From Letharia columbiana (lineage: Eukaryota; Ascomycota; Lecanoromycetes; Lecanorales; Parmeliaceae): DNA of 64,000 nucleotides. A program made the translations under genes and the position numbers. Under the pieces are notes generated by a model, which did no database searches, had not been told where the DNA came from, and saw only the letters and a list, made by a program, of their open reading frames with translations. The DNA is taken from NCBI RefSeq assembly GCF_014066305.1, contig NW_023501037.1, positions 620,001 to 684,000 of the forward strand, in the 5' to 3' direction. This document shows positions 13,913-24,335 of the stretch, piece after piece; the first letter of the stretch is position 1, and each line of letters begins with the position of its first letter.

Positions 13913-15649
13913 TCAATCACTCTTACCGCTCCGCGGAGACTCCCCAAAACCCCTTCCCCTTGGCGGAAAGTGTTCTCGCAGCATGAGCTCTTGCTCCGCA
14001 GACCATGCCCCAACCCCTGACCCAGCGTTGGCATTCCTGATTGTACTTCGCCTATCCTCGTCCTCGGCGTGGTTGTCATCTCCAACCTCGAACGCATCTT
14101 CACTTAATTCAATCAGATCACCTACACCAGATCTTCCCCCAGGAGTCGGCGGCTGAACGGAATTGGCTGCTTTGGTCGCGAGCTTACGCATCCAGCCTTC
14201 AATGGCCCCGCCCACGTTCTCAATGCCACCATTACCGCGTGAAGAATCCGAGTTGACAGACTCAAAAGATTTACGAGGAGCCAGGTTGGGCAAATGCGCA
14301 GCAAACAACTTGTTGAGTCCATCCTGCGCTGGGCCCGGGCTGCGCACGTCCCTACCCATCGTGCCAACCCCACCAGGACCTTGTAGTTGATGATTTAAGT
14401 AGGAGCCGGAGGATGATCTCGACTTGGAGTTCTGCCCTCGTGGTGGACCAGATTGATAGCTTCCTCGAGGCAGATCAAGTGATGCCGGTGGCGTTTCCAC
14501 GTCTGAGAATGTCATGGATTTCCGCCTGCTGCGGGGAAAGTATCCAAGTGTTTTATGTGACAAGCGAGCAATTTCGACGGCGTCCGGGAAGCCATCAATC
14601 ATGACCCATGAGTCATGCTTCCAGGGGGCTTCTTCAGGGTTCGAGAGCGAGATTGAGATTGAGGGAGACGTGGGGATGCTGGATAGAGGTGTCTCCTTTT
14701 CCTTCGGGCTATCGTGTAGATCGCCCCAAGGGGATTGAAACGCCGTGGGCGTAGGCATTGTCTCTTCAGTGTAGCCGTCTCCTAGACGTTCCGAAGATTG
14801 ACCAAGCTCTGGTAATTTTCGTCCCTTTACCCCACAGGCATCGACGGGTAGAACGACCGTCTTCCGGACCTGGATACTGTCGTTGGGCCACAGTCGGTTT
14901 GCCTTCCGGAAGATGTTTGGCTGGCAACTATATTTAATCATGACTCCCGCAAGCGTGTCTTCTGGCTTCACTTTGTGTAGATAGACCAAGGCATCCCTAC
15001 CATCCTGCTCTCCCGGAGGCGCTGAAGTGTGATTCCTCTCATCCGAGTCCCTTCTCTTATAACGACCCGAGACATCTGGTGTAATATGGCCATTGGCCAC
15101 CAACAACGTCTCACGTTTCCTTGCTTGCACAAGCACCCTTCGCTTCTCTCGAGTTCCTAGACCAACCTGTCTTTCTCCACCAGATGGCCCCCATTGAGCA
15201 GGTGGGGCACTGGTATTGCGGCCGTGGGTGGCTTCTATCGGACGTCGCCTACGCTGTGGCGAGCGGCCTGGACTTGACGCTCTAAAGCTATCACGGCCTA
15301 TGAGATTGGACGCAAACCCTTGTAGAGAGGACCATGAGCTTTCCCAGAGACCTGTAGCGAAAGTCGATGGGTTCGACTGAGATCCTAGAATGCCGGGTGT
15401 TCCAAGGAAGCGGCTGGTACTGCGAGATCTCTGGGCGTCTCTGTCTGCTTGTGCTGGCTGGGAGGGATCTATTGGGGATTCCGCTCTCGAGGAGAAGGAC
15501 GAGGTAGCGGGGCCGTCAAGCCATCTAGAAGTTGTTGCTGGAAGGGGAGGTGTCTCATTGTCTTCATGCGCTTGCCGACGGGTACGAGGACGTAGAGTGG
15601 TGGAGATGCTGACTGAAGCCGTAGCTGACGACGGTCTATTGATGTTCAT
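13913..15649 (-). CDS. Intracellular LysM-domain protein
   Basis: Single-exon gene of 578 residues on the minus strand with an ATG start. There is no signal peptide, so this is not a secreted LysM effector. The N-terminal third is Ser/Arg/Pro-rich. A single LysM module lies at about residues 222-275 (HKVKPEDTLAGVMIKY, then PNIFRKANRLWPNDSI and a TVVLPVDAC end), the arrangement of eukaryotic LYSMD-type proteins. The C-terminal half is disordered with a few conserved-looking islands (WVMIDGFPDAVEIARL, WMRKLATKA). Family function is poorly known. Codon use resembles its neighbours. Confidence 0.8.
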   Translation of the reverse strand: MNINRPSSATASVSISTTLRPRTRRQAHEDNETPPLPATTSRWLDGPATSSFSSRAESPIDPSQPAQADRDAQRSRSTSRFLGTPGILGSQSNPSTFATGLWESSWSSLQGFASNLIGRDSFRASSPGRSPQRRRRPIEATHGRNTSAPPAQWGPSGGERQVGLGTREKRRVLVQARKRETLLVANGHITPDVSGRYKRRDSDERNHTSAPPGEQDGRDALVYLHKVKPEDTLAGVMIKYSCQPNIFRKANRLWPNDSIQVRKTVVLPVDACGVKGRKLPELGQSSERLGDGYTEETMPTPTAFQSPWGDLHDSPKEKETPLSSIPTSPSISISLSNPEEAPWKHDSWVMIDGFPDAVEIARLSHKTLGYFPRSRRKSMTFSDVETPPASLDLPRGSYQSGPPRGQNSKSRSSSGSYLNHQLQGPGGVGTMGRDVRSPGPAQDGLNKLFAAHLPNLAPRKSFESVNSDSSRGNGGIENVGGAIEGWMRKLATKAANSVQPPTPGGRSGVGDLIELSEDAFEVGDDNHAEDEDRRSTIRNANAGSGVGAWSAEQELMLREHFPPRGRGFGESPRSGKSD

Positions 15650-16212
15650 CGCCGCGGGGGCCAGCTTTGGCGTTCAATCAGCATTGACATTTGGCTGTGG
15701 AGAACTTACTCCAGCCAAACGGTGATAGAAGGGTGCTTTGACATTGGAGTGGTTGTGTGGAATTCCTCTCTTTATACTTCAATCAAGATCCCTACGAATA
15801 TACGTAGGGTGTTCAAAACTACAGTTCCTGAATGCCTCGAGAACAACTTACAATGGAGGATCAGCCCTATGTGCCTTGGAAAGCATACTTTCCCACTAGC
15901 AAATGTGAAACCGTACGTCCAAAAGATAAAACGCGAGTTCAGCCGAGGTCTACTTATACATCAAAGCAGATTACAGAGTACCAGTTGAGTGGTTCATCCT
16001 CTTAGGATTTGGATACCTACCTTATGTATTGAGTCAGGCCGACAGAAAATACCGCTTTGCATTCATGCATCTAAAGATGGCCCTCATTGAGCCAAACGCT
16101 TTGATAAAAATCCTAGGATTACATGCCATTCAATCCGCTCAGGTCACCCCCATTCATGCCAAAGAACTGAAACCTGTGAATTTACTTGTTGTCAGTAAAT
16201 ACGCTTCCAACA
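15650..16212. other. Intergenic region upstream of the LysM gene
   Basis: 563 bp between two minus-strand genes. It contains the LysM-gene promoter and the 3' end of the next gene. No coding signal or clear motif. Confidence 0.4.
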
Positions 16213-19200
16213 CTATTCCTTTGGAAGAATGACCCACCAGTCTTCCACATTCAAAGCCGTTGGAACAACTGGGCCTTGGCCCCGGCTACTGTTGCTCCAG
16301 CTGTCCTCTGGGCTGTCGCCTGGGAATTGTCCTTGCCAGGCAGGAGCTTGCTGTTGTATCCCTGGCATTTGGGGCATACCTGCTACGTCTTGCATGTTTC
16401 GTGAAGAAGTTTGTTGCTGGCTTTGCATGGATGGTTGCAGCATGCCAGACGACTGCATCTGTGACATTTGAAGCTGAGGATCGAGATTCTGCTGACTCGG
16501 GAATGGTGGCATTGCAATGTTGGTGCTTTCGGGGAAGAGCTGGTCCGGCTGGAAGTTCTCCCAAAGATTTTGAGAGATATGAGGCGACTCGCGAGTCACT
16601 AGATAAAGATCCGGGGGTGTTGCGGGAATGGAATAGGAAGGGTTGAAGGGGGTTGGCGGACGTGTATTACTGCGAGAACTCCCCATGAATGCATCGTTTG
16701 ATTGACGAACATTGAGGGAACCCATTGGTGCGGAACTTGGCTGTCCCAAGTCCCTCGATGGTGTCACCGCTGGAGTCTGAGGTCGAGATCGCTCGTAGGA
16801 TACTTGAGGAGCTGGGGGTCCATTGGCGAATCCCAACTCCATGTCGTCGTACTTACGCTTTTGCTGTTGGTCTTCCTTCTCGGAGGGTGGGCGATTCTCA
16901 ATCCTTGGCTTCTTGTGTCTCTTGCCTGCTGCCTTTTGCAGCCTGTCTTCGAGCACTTTGTTGCCAAGTATGGATTCAAATAAGGTGTGGACCATTTTAG
17001 CTACCAGCCAAACTTTCGATACTTCCTTGAGAGCATTCATGCATATTTGCAGCCGTTCTTGCGTGGCTGCTACGACGGAGGGCACCGACGAGCGCATCTG
17101 ATAGACGTGCATAATGAGGGCCGAGAACAAGCTGTACACACTGCAGGAGAGCGTGAGTCAAAGCTTTAAGCTGCCAGGCTTTGGGATTGGACTTACACGA
17201 AAGCCGGAGTAAATCTTAGTTCATCTGACTCTTGTAAATGTTCGATGATAGAGGTGATCATTCCTGCAGCCTGAAAAGCAATGTTTCTTGAGGGATAAGC
17301 AGCGTCAGTAGGATAGCCATTCATCTGTCCGTTGCTTTCTGATGTCGCAGGGGGCATATGCGCCCTGTGTAAGAGGCAAAGCGTCGTACTGGGAACTGTC
17401 AGAGTGACTTATCCAGTGATCATAACCGCTCACTGCTTACTAGTAATTTGCGTGGAGTAGTGCCGACCAAAAGTTGTGCCTTGGTTTCTCCCAGTACACT
17501 TCTTTTGGGCAATTCTGGAGCCAATCTGCAAGAGCCATGTCGCTGTGAGTAAGATCAATGGCGTTCTGCCGCCGAGCTTTGGACGCTACCGAGTACTGTT
17601 GAGATAATACCAAGCCCATGATTTCGGTCAAACGGACATATTGGAGGAAAAATTGGACATGAACTGGATTCGGTGGATACTTTGCCGGCTGGTCTACCTC
17701 ATCCTCGATGAAGTCGTCTTCAGAAACCATCTCAACGTCAGAATCATCCGTATTGATATGGACTGGACGACCGAGGGCCACGGCTACTGATCTGTCGCGC
17801 GTGAATAACGTCCACCATATGCGTTTCCACAGTCTTTTGTCGGGTCTGCTGAGCTGAGACCCCTCAACGCTGCGGGACTGTAAGTATCAAATCAAAGTGC
17901 TACTCCGGAACACCCACCTTCGATGCATGCCTGACCCTTGGGCAACAACAGTGGCTACTCTGGTCCAGTAGAAAACGTTTTTGGTCACATCTTCATGACC
18001 ACAATGTCAGCCAGTTTACCGCATTCGTCCCCAGCGTCATCGTACCTTCAGGACCTTCCCAGTACCATCCCATCAACACCAAGGCTTGTACTATTGTGAT
18101 TCGATCGTCCTCATAATTGGCGTCGTATAATGCTTTTGCACGCTTGTAGAACGTCATTGCGGCGGGGGTGGTCGACCCATTTGCATCCGTTAATTGAGGA
18201 TTGGTACACACTCTTGAACCAGCAAGCAACATAGCCTGTAACAAGAGAAGGGAAGGCGGGTTCTTGGTGTCTCGATAGCGGGTCATGAATCGACTCCGAT
18301 TGATGACAGGCACAACTGGGGCGACCCATTTGAAAAATGATTCAACAAGCTCATCACAGAGAACGCGAGGAGGGAGCAAAAATGCTCCTCGCTGATGCAA
18401 TATGTTTACTTCAAGTTCGTCCATGTCTGTCAACTGAGATCGCGATCCTTTGACCGTATCTGGCAAAGGGTAATGCACAACATCTGTTGTCCCGTGCCTG
18501 TCATGTACAAGCAGAGACAAATTCGAGGACTCTCCCAGATATGCGACCCTTCCAGCTTCTTTGATTGGAGCTCTTGCAAACTTAGGCTTCATGAAATGTG
18601 CGAAGTGTAGGTTCTGGGCCCCCTGTTGAACGACTTGAGCGTCGGACAGGGAGGTGACTGGCATGCCATCGTGTGCACTGTAGTCGGAGTCGCGTGGTTT
18701 GTCAAAATCGTAGCCAGCAAGATTATCTGGCTTTGGGGATTGCGCCTGAACAGACTCTGCAGGATCACTAGAAAAGGAGCCACGGTCAGCACGCCATTGT
18801 CCTCTTCGATGTTAGTGAACCGAGCTGTTCACCAGCGCCCAGCACGAGGGCATGAAACCCGTACCAGCTCTGGCTCCACTTGGGTTCAACCCCTTCTTGG
18901 ACGTCGCAGTTGAGGGAATCTACCTGTCTGAATCTCTCGATTTGCCAATAGTCTTTTTTCGTTTGGGCGCTGGGATCTTGCACTCGATGGAGAAGGCAAC
19001 GCAGTTCGTGCCTGTTGGCTAGTCAGTATCCATGGCATGGGAGGCTGGATTTTCGAAGACAGCTTACAAGGAACTCCCAATGAAGCTGCGTCACACCTGA
19101 CTTTCCGCGCATGGCATGTTTCACAGGCTCGGGATGCTCGCTGCCTCCTGAAGCTGGGATGTGTAGGGATCTGATCGTTCGGTGCCGGCGCACCGTTGGG

Positions 19201-19233
19201 AGCGCCAGGCGCACTCATTCTTTCACTATCCAT
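16213..19233 (-). CDS. farB: Zn2Cys6 transcription factor, CTF1-beta/FarB type (fatty-acid and cutin utilisation)
   Basis: Seven minus-strand exons: 19068..19233, 18924..19011, 18046..18767, 17918..17990, 17441..17869, 17197..17388, 16213..17140; 865 residues. The zinc cluster is formed across intron 1, with Cys at 37, 40, 47, 56, 59 and 66 (CETCHARKVRCDAASLG, then VPCTNCVAFSIEC), followed by a basic KRKK linker. The fungal-specific TF domain is recognisable from VSGSRVCTNPQL-like helices to GSGMHRSVEGSQLS, and HMPPATSESNGQMNGYP. The C-terminus is Gln/Pro/Ser-rich and probably activating. The exon order and zinc-cluster spacing match cutinase transcription factor 1-beta/FarB proteins, which in other fungi bind CCTCGG and induce short-chain fatty-acid beta-oxidation genes. 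fox2, a likely target class, lies 5 kb away with a CCGAGG site. Confidence 0.88.
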
Positions 19234-19771
19234 ATCGTTGAACAGCCCTGCATCGCTCCCTTCTCAATTTTGCACTTCCCGATTGCTGTCCTCCTGGCTC
19301 AGTCGTGGACGAGTTCGGCAAGCTCGGTGGTGGGTAGGACAACCGTCACTACTAACCTGTCGCTTATGGGATCCTTGTACTCTACCTGATAAGGCCTGGG
19401 CTTTGTGAGACAGAAGCTGTAAGAGTCCAAGAGAACCTTCGCCAGCAGAGATTTAACAGGTTATTTATGTGTTGCAGCCGAATTTGCTGGGTACCACTTA
19501 CCCCATACTCCAATTACTATCCACTAAAGCCCATTCATTGCGGGGGCGATGAACCGTTCTCGCCATTCTAGTTTCTATAGTTTTCCAGCATTGACCACAC
19601 AGCAAGCAGGAGACATTACAGCAATCATGCATGCTGCGACACGCCAATCACTAGAAGCAGTCTGAATATGAACCTATTTGATATCTGAAGTGCAGGTAAC
19701 CAGCCACTACGTCCTCCGATGCATGTCTTCATTTGTATTAATTTCGATTGGCTCCTCTACTCCACCTTGGA
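19234..19771. other. Promoter region of the FarB-like gene
   Basis: 538 bp between two minus-strand genes. It must hold the promoter of the regulator gene. No coding frame. I found no CCTCGG/CCGAGG autoregulatory site in it. Confidence 0.4.
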
Positions 19772-21494
19772 TCATTGGTCACGTGCAGCAGCGCCATATG
19801 ACTTCCCTCGTCTTTCCATCAAGCTGTACTGCCTGACGACTTTGGCCAAAATCTCACAATTTCGCCTAGAATCAAAGACCTGTGCATGGTCCAAATCGTC
19901 AAACCACAAAATATCCAATCCTTTTCCTTTCCACTCCCGATGCTTCCACTCCTCTTTCTTCGGTTCGCCATTGCCATCTTGTGCTAGGTAGCGTCCCACA
20001 GCCTCGGTATCGACAATGAGATCCCGCGATGCAAGAGACACGGTCACCTGTCGTCCATCCATGTCATGCTTCCATAAGATATTCTCAGCCCAGAAAAATC
20101 GCCTAGATGTTATCATTAGAACTTTAATACATGTAACTTATCAACAGGTTCACCTACCTGCCTAAGGTATGAGCAACCCCCATGTCCATGCTGGCGAAAT
20201 CTTAAAGGTGGTCAGCTAAATGGTGGCAATCTGCGGATTTCAGCTCACAATATAGCTGGTGTTCGTTTGCTCGTAGCGGTTTCCGGGCCGTGAAGTTGTA
20301 AGCCACGTCCGGGAGGTGCAAAAGGATTGAGACTGGATCGATGAGTAAAACTGGCCCGAACAACTGGGAGGTTTCGGAGTAGTGCAGAAGGTGAGAGGAG
20401 ATGACACTACCATAGGAGTGGGATGCGAGTATGCATTCGTGCCAACCATGGTGCCGAAGAATCTGCTGAATCTCAAAACACATCTGGTCCTTTTCTAGGG
20501 CTGCACCAGTGATGCGGAAGGATACACTCATAATCTCAATCGCAATGATCCCAATATCGCCATCTTCGTCGCGCCCATTAGACGATTTGTTGATTTGACT
20601 TAGAAAGTTGACATAAGGATAAAGGCCTATACCGATTCCGTGTATGAACAAAATGGGTAGTCTCGCCTTCGATGTGTGGGGTCGATGCCAGTATGTAAGT
20701 GTTTTTGCGGGGGTTTTCTGTTCGCTAAGCAACCCGAATGGACGCAACGGGAACACGTCGAAGAATTGACTGAAAGGAAGACTATGAAAGTGAAAAGAGT
20801 TCCAGATAAGGGAAGAAAAGGTGATTGTATCGACAAAGAAGACACACTGAAATCAATCATCAGTACCATCCGTGTGATGTGCCGCTGTGACTTACAAAGT
20901 ACCAGAGCAGGGACCTGTGTAGGCTCTGAAATCGATCGACGGTCACCCGCAACGAGACTGCGTTTCCCCGCCCTGGCTCCAGTCTTCTTCCCAGACATAG
21001 CTCTGTCTCGTCCGCGTATTCCTCCAGCTCGTCGTCATCTTCCGGACCATGATCCTTCTTGTTGAGAAAAGCCCAGCAGAAGAGTTCTGTATCTTTGAGT
21101 ACTGTAAAGACGGCCGGAGGATTTGAGATTCACCTTTCACGTTTTCACGTTTGATCTCTGATGCCGGGGCTCCCCTCATCCAGCCCGAGAGATATTTTTC
21201 AGGGTCTTCCACGGTGTCCAGGCAGAGTTTGAAAAGCTCTCGCCGCTGCTCCCGGGGCAATAGCTCTGGATGAGTGGCTGCTCTTTGAAGCACGATAGTT
21301 CTGGGTACATAGATCAAGGCGAAGAAGGCTGTTTCCGCAATAGCCCATATCTCAAGCACTAGTGGAACGCGATACGTCGAAGGGCGTAAAAGCAGAACGG
21401 CCATGCAGTAGACAGCGCTTAACGGAGCAATGTAGTGAAGGAAAAAGATACAAGCCCGAATGAAGGCATAGCTTGCAGGCGAATTGTTGATCAT
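19772..21494 (-). CDS. Membrane-anchored alpha/beta-hydrolase fold protein
   Basis: Five minus-strand exons: 21134..21494, 20896..21092, 20249..20846, 20158..20200, 19772..20102; 509 residues. I chose the ATG at 21494 (MINNSPASYAFIRACIFF) because the frame upstream has only a TTG. Two hydrophobic segments near the N-terminus (about residues 8-35 and 42-65) suggest membrane anchoring. The hydrolase core starts at about residue 250: oxyanion region FIHGIGIGLYPY, nucleophile elbow ASHSYGS (Ser about 330), a candidate acid in ASRDLIVD and a candidate His in FDDLDHAQVF. The elbow is S-H-S-Y-G and not the usual G-x-S-x-G. The 43-nt exon 4 is needed to join YFASMDMGVAHTLGR to RFFW. Substrate unknown. 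Confidence 0.82.
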
Positions 21495-21836
21495 CGCGTT
21501 TACTTGGTCATTCTTGGTGAAGTGACTACAGAGTATCTTTGTCAACGACAGGTCAGCGGCCAATATACCCTTGGATAATTTTCATTTGCTTTTCGGGGTG
21601 TTGAGCCAGATTTTGAGCAAAGCAATGGGAAAGGGTTTGTACCTTACTCAGAGACCCTGCATATGTAAGGCTGGGCTTGGTTCCCACTAAGGATCCCCAA
21701 CGAAGCGAGGCTTGATTGATTTCTCTCGTCTCACGCCCTCGACATCATAGGTAGAGGTCTGTGCAGGACCCTTGTTATCTTATGCGATTGGGGTATACGC
21801 TATCACAATCTTTGCGTACCTGGGAGAAGGCGCAAA
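21495..21836. promoter_or_regulatory. Divergent promoter region, hydrolase / HIT gene
   Basis: 342 bp between divergent start codons. An open frame continues upstream of the hydrolase ATG to a TTG at 21563 but has no ATG. No clear elements. Confidence 0.4.
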
Positions 21837-22424
21837 ATGTCTGCGACAGCCACTAAGCCAGCAATCTACTTCGGCAATTTTGTGGTCACAGCACAGGTTC
21901 ATCACAAAGAGCTCCAATCCCTCCAAAGCTCTCTCTGACCTGGCTCCAAGGTCTTTCATCTTACACCGCATTCATTCGCTTTGGTTAACTTGAAGCCTCT
22001 GCTCCCTGGCCATGTTCTCGTGTCTCCTAGGCGGGTCACTCCTAGGCTTTCTGACCTCACTCATACCGAGGTGACGGATCTATTCCTTACCGTCCAACGA
22101 GTTGGCCGCATGATCCAACGGGTCTACAATGGAACAAGCCTAAACATAGCCATGCAAGATGGCGCCGATGCCGGCCAGAGCGTACCACATGTCCATACAC
22201 ACATCATACCTCGAGTAAAGGCGGACTTAGACGATAGGGGAGGTTCTGATGCGATACACAATATGCTGGAAGGTGACGAAGGTAACGTGGGAAAGCATCT
22301 GCGGGAATGGTCTGAGGATAGGCCACGATTCCCTAAAGTCGACGATGATGCCAGGAAGCCAAGGAGTAAGGAGGACATGGCTAAGGAAGCTCAGAGACTT
22401 GCGCAAGAGATGGAAAAAGAATGA
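21837..22424 (+). CDS. hnt2: HIT-family hydrolase, bis(5'-adenosyl)-triphosphatase (Fhit/Hnt2-like)
   Basis: Two exons: 21837..21896 and 21951..22424; 177 residues. Exon 1 gives MSATATKPAIYFGNFVVTAQ. The 54-bp intron starts with an atypical donor, GTTCAT. Exon 2 resumes with VFHLTPHSFALVNLKP and LLPGHVLVSPRR, the characteristic Fhit-type N-terminal half. The catalytic histidine triad is HVHTHIIPR. The enzyme class cleaves diadenosine polyphosphates such as Ap3A in the cytosol or nucleus. The tail is acidic/basic and helical (KEDMAKEAQRLAQEMEKE). It is convergent with the Tda10-like gene, with 200 bp between the stop codons. Confidence 0.92.
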
Positions 22425-22624
22425 GGTGACGAGGATTTTAAGCTGTGATAAAAGATACGTACAGGTGTGGCTCCAGCGTATTGGAAGACCCGCAGGTACG
22501 TGCGGAAGAGTTCGTTCCCAAGATCGGAGGACATAATCTCGCAAAGCGTTTATTTCACAATCTCACAACTTCTCTCACTCTTCTGTCCCTCCCTATGACA
22601 AGCCTCAATTGTCTGCCTTTCCCT

Positions 22625-23744
22625 TCATCGAAGGCGCCTGCTCTCAACCTTGTCGTAAAGAGCTCGTATGCCGGGTAATCTGTTATGGTCAGTAGCAGCT
22701 GGGATTGGCGCAGGATTTAGCATACAGCCGTTCACAAAGTCGACCACTTGCTCGTCTGTCATTCCCGAACCTTTCTTCTCGCGAAGCTTTCTCTCGCTTT
22801 GAGACCTCCAATCATAGACGAAAATTGGATCTTCAGCATCAAGATGGATCAATGCATCCAGCTGGTCGGTCAGCTGATCATACCTCCGCAAAGCCTCATT
22901 CACAAAGTCTACATCCTCTAATCTGTTCCATCCAAGGCGTCCAACGTAATGTCCTTTCTCTCGTTCTCTTACAGCACCTTCCCAGTCTTGTACCAAGTTG
23001 TCTCTTGGCAAAGCTCGGAAGCCTACGCACCAGCCTTCGAAGAGTACCACTTCCGTCTTATGTGTTTTATCTCGATTTACTTCTGGCCACTCCTCTTTGG
23101 GAACTCTATCCCCTTGTCCACTATATGCACTCTTGTCATAGCTGGGAATTTTGGTGACTTTACCGTGTTGAAGGTCCGAAAACAAATAAAGAGCCAGAGG
23201 AAGATCATGAGTAGATGGTTGCCCGCGATGTTGGATCAGCGGGTTGGAAGGATGAGAAGCAGCAAGCTCAGATTGCTGCTCGTGCGTCAAGTAAAGATCA
23301 TCGATGGAAAGGACTATTGTCGAATAAGAATGTGGGGGTTGGCGGAGCTTTTCGGCAAGTGTAGAAACCTACAGGAGAACAGGAAAATTAGACATGCAGT
23401 GGAAATGGAAATCAGGAACGTGAGATATAACATTGACAACTCAATCAGAGCCAAAGATGGACACAGAGAGCCTAAGGAGCTAAAAGCGTGGTTCCATCGA
23501 AAGCCTCGATGAATGGATGAGTGAGAGCAATTGATTTTTGGATTCGAAGCATCATCAATATTTACATTGTATGTTGATGGCCAGCTACACTTACCAAAGT
23601 AGTCTTCCCTGAACCCTGAGGGCCGTTAACGCCAATGAATATGGGCGATCGAGGAATATCATCGGTCACAGACGACTTTTCGCTCATGTGATTAAGGATA
23701 AAGGGAACACAGTGATCTGACTTGTCATCTACAACCCCGGACAT
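22625..23744 (-). CDS. tda10: P-loop kinase, Tda10/D-glycerate 3-kinase-like
   Basis: Two minus-strand exons: 23595..23744 and 22625..23368; 297 residues with the ATG at 23744 (MSGVVDDKSDHCVPFI). An in-frame ATG at 23915 would add 57 residues containing a hydrophobic stretch; I judge it less likely. Walker A is GVNGPQGSGKTTL, interrupted directly afterwards by an unusually long 226-bp intron, and resuming as VSTLAEKL. The second signature is TIVLSIDDLYLTH (Walker B-like, SIDD-Y), then FEGWCVGF and the DWR/ER motifs of the uridine-kinase-like ATPase group. In yeast, Tda10 is a putative ATP-binding kinase whose physiological substrate is not settled. Cytosolic by absence of any targeting signal. 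Confidence 0.86.
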
Positions 23745-23973
23745 GTTGATGCATTGACTGGTGATAATCTTCCGAGGAGCTTCCAAGTCAGGCAAGGTGC
23801 CAAAAAGAAGAGTGGAAGTGGAAGAGATATCTTGCATTTCCTTCAGATATAGAACAAACAGTACCAGTATCAGCGAGAGAATTTGTAAGTCAGATGATGC
23901 TCTTGTCGACGACATATGTGTCCGGATAGTTGCCCAAAATCCATGTGAAAATACATACTCGTGGATTCCAGAA

Positions 23974-24149
23974 GTGAGTTATTTGATAGAGCGAGGACCC
24001 AATAGATATTTCCACTAGCGGCATGTCGCTTGATTTTTGCCCAATAATCCAGGTGTGAGTTCTTTGATAGAGCGAGGACACCAATAAGTCTTCCACTTAG
24101 CCGAATATCGGTTAATCTATTGGTGTCCTCAATCTATCAAAGAACTCAC
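23974..24149. repeat. Foldback (inverted-repeat) element with an extra direct half-copy
   Basis: Two 32-bp arms, 24055..24086 and 24118..24149, are reverse complements at 30 of 32 positions, around a 31-bp spacer. A third, more diverged copy of the left arm (GTGAGTTATTTGATAGAGCG...) lies upstream in direct orientation from 23974. The arms begin GTGAGTTCTTTGATAGAG. There is no transposase, so this resembles a small MITE/foldback insertion in the divergent tda10-fox2 promoter region. If transcribed it would form a strong hairpin. Confidence 0.75.
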
Positions 24150-24237
24150 TCTGGTAGTACGGAGTACCTAACTTTTATAAGAAGCCTTTTTTAGTCCACC
24201 ACATTAGTCTTCCGAAAGGTGGGGCCTTAACTCCGTG

Positions 24238-24243
24238 CCGAGG
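24238..24243 (-). promoter_or_regulatory. CCGAGG (reverse of CCTCGG), candidate Far/CTF1 box of fox2
   Basis: The hexamer CCGAGG sits 93 bp upstream of the fox2 ATG. CCTCGG is the established core for FarA/FarB/CTF1-type regulators, and one such regulator is encoded nearby. A hexamer occurs by chance about once per 2 kb on two strands, so this is suggestive only. Confidence 0.5.
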
Positions 24244-24335
24244 CATACGAGTAGCAGGTACTCTTTTGTGTCCTGTCCGCTCTCGTTTCCTTCCTCCATA
24301 AAACATAAAACACTGCCTCAATACAGGTAATCACC

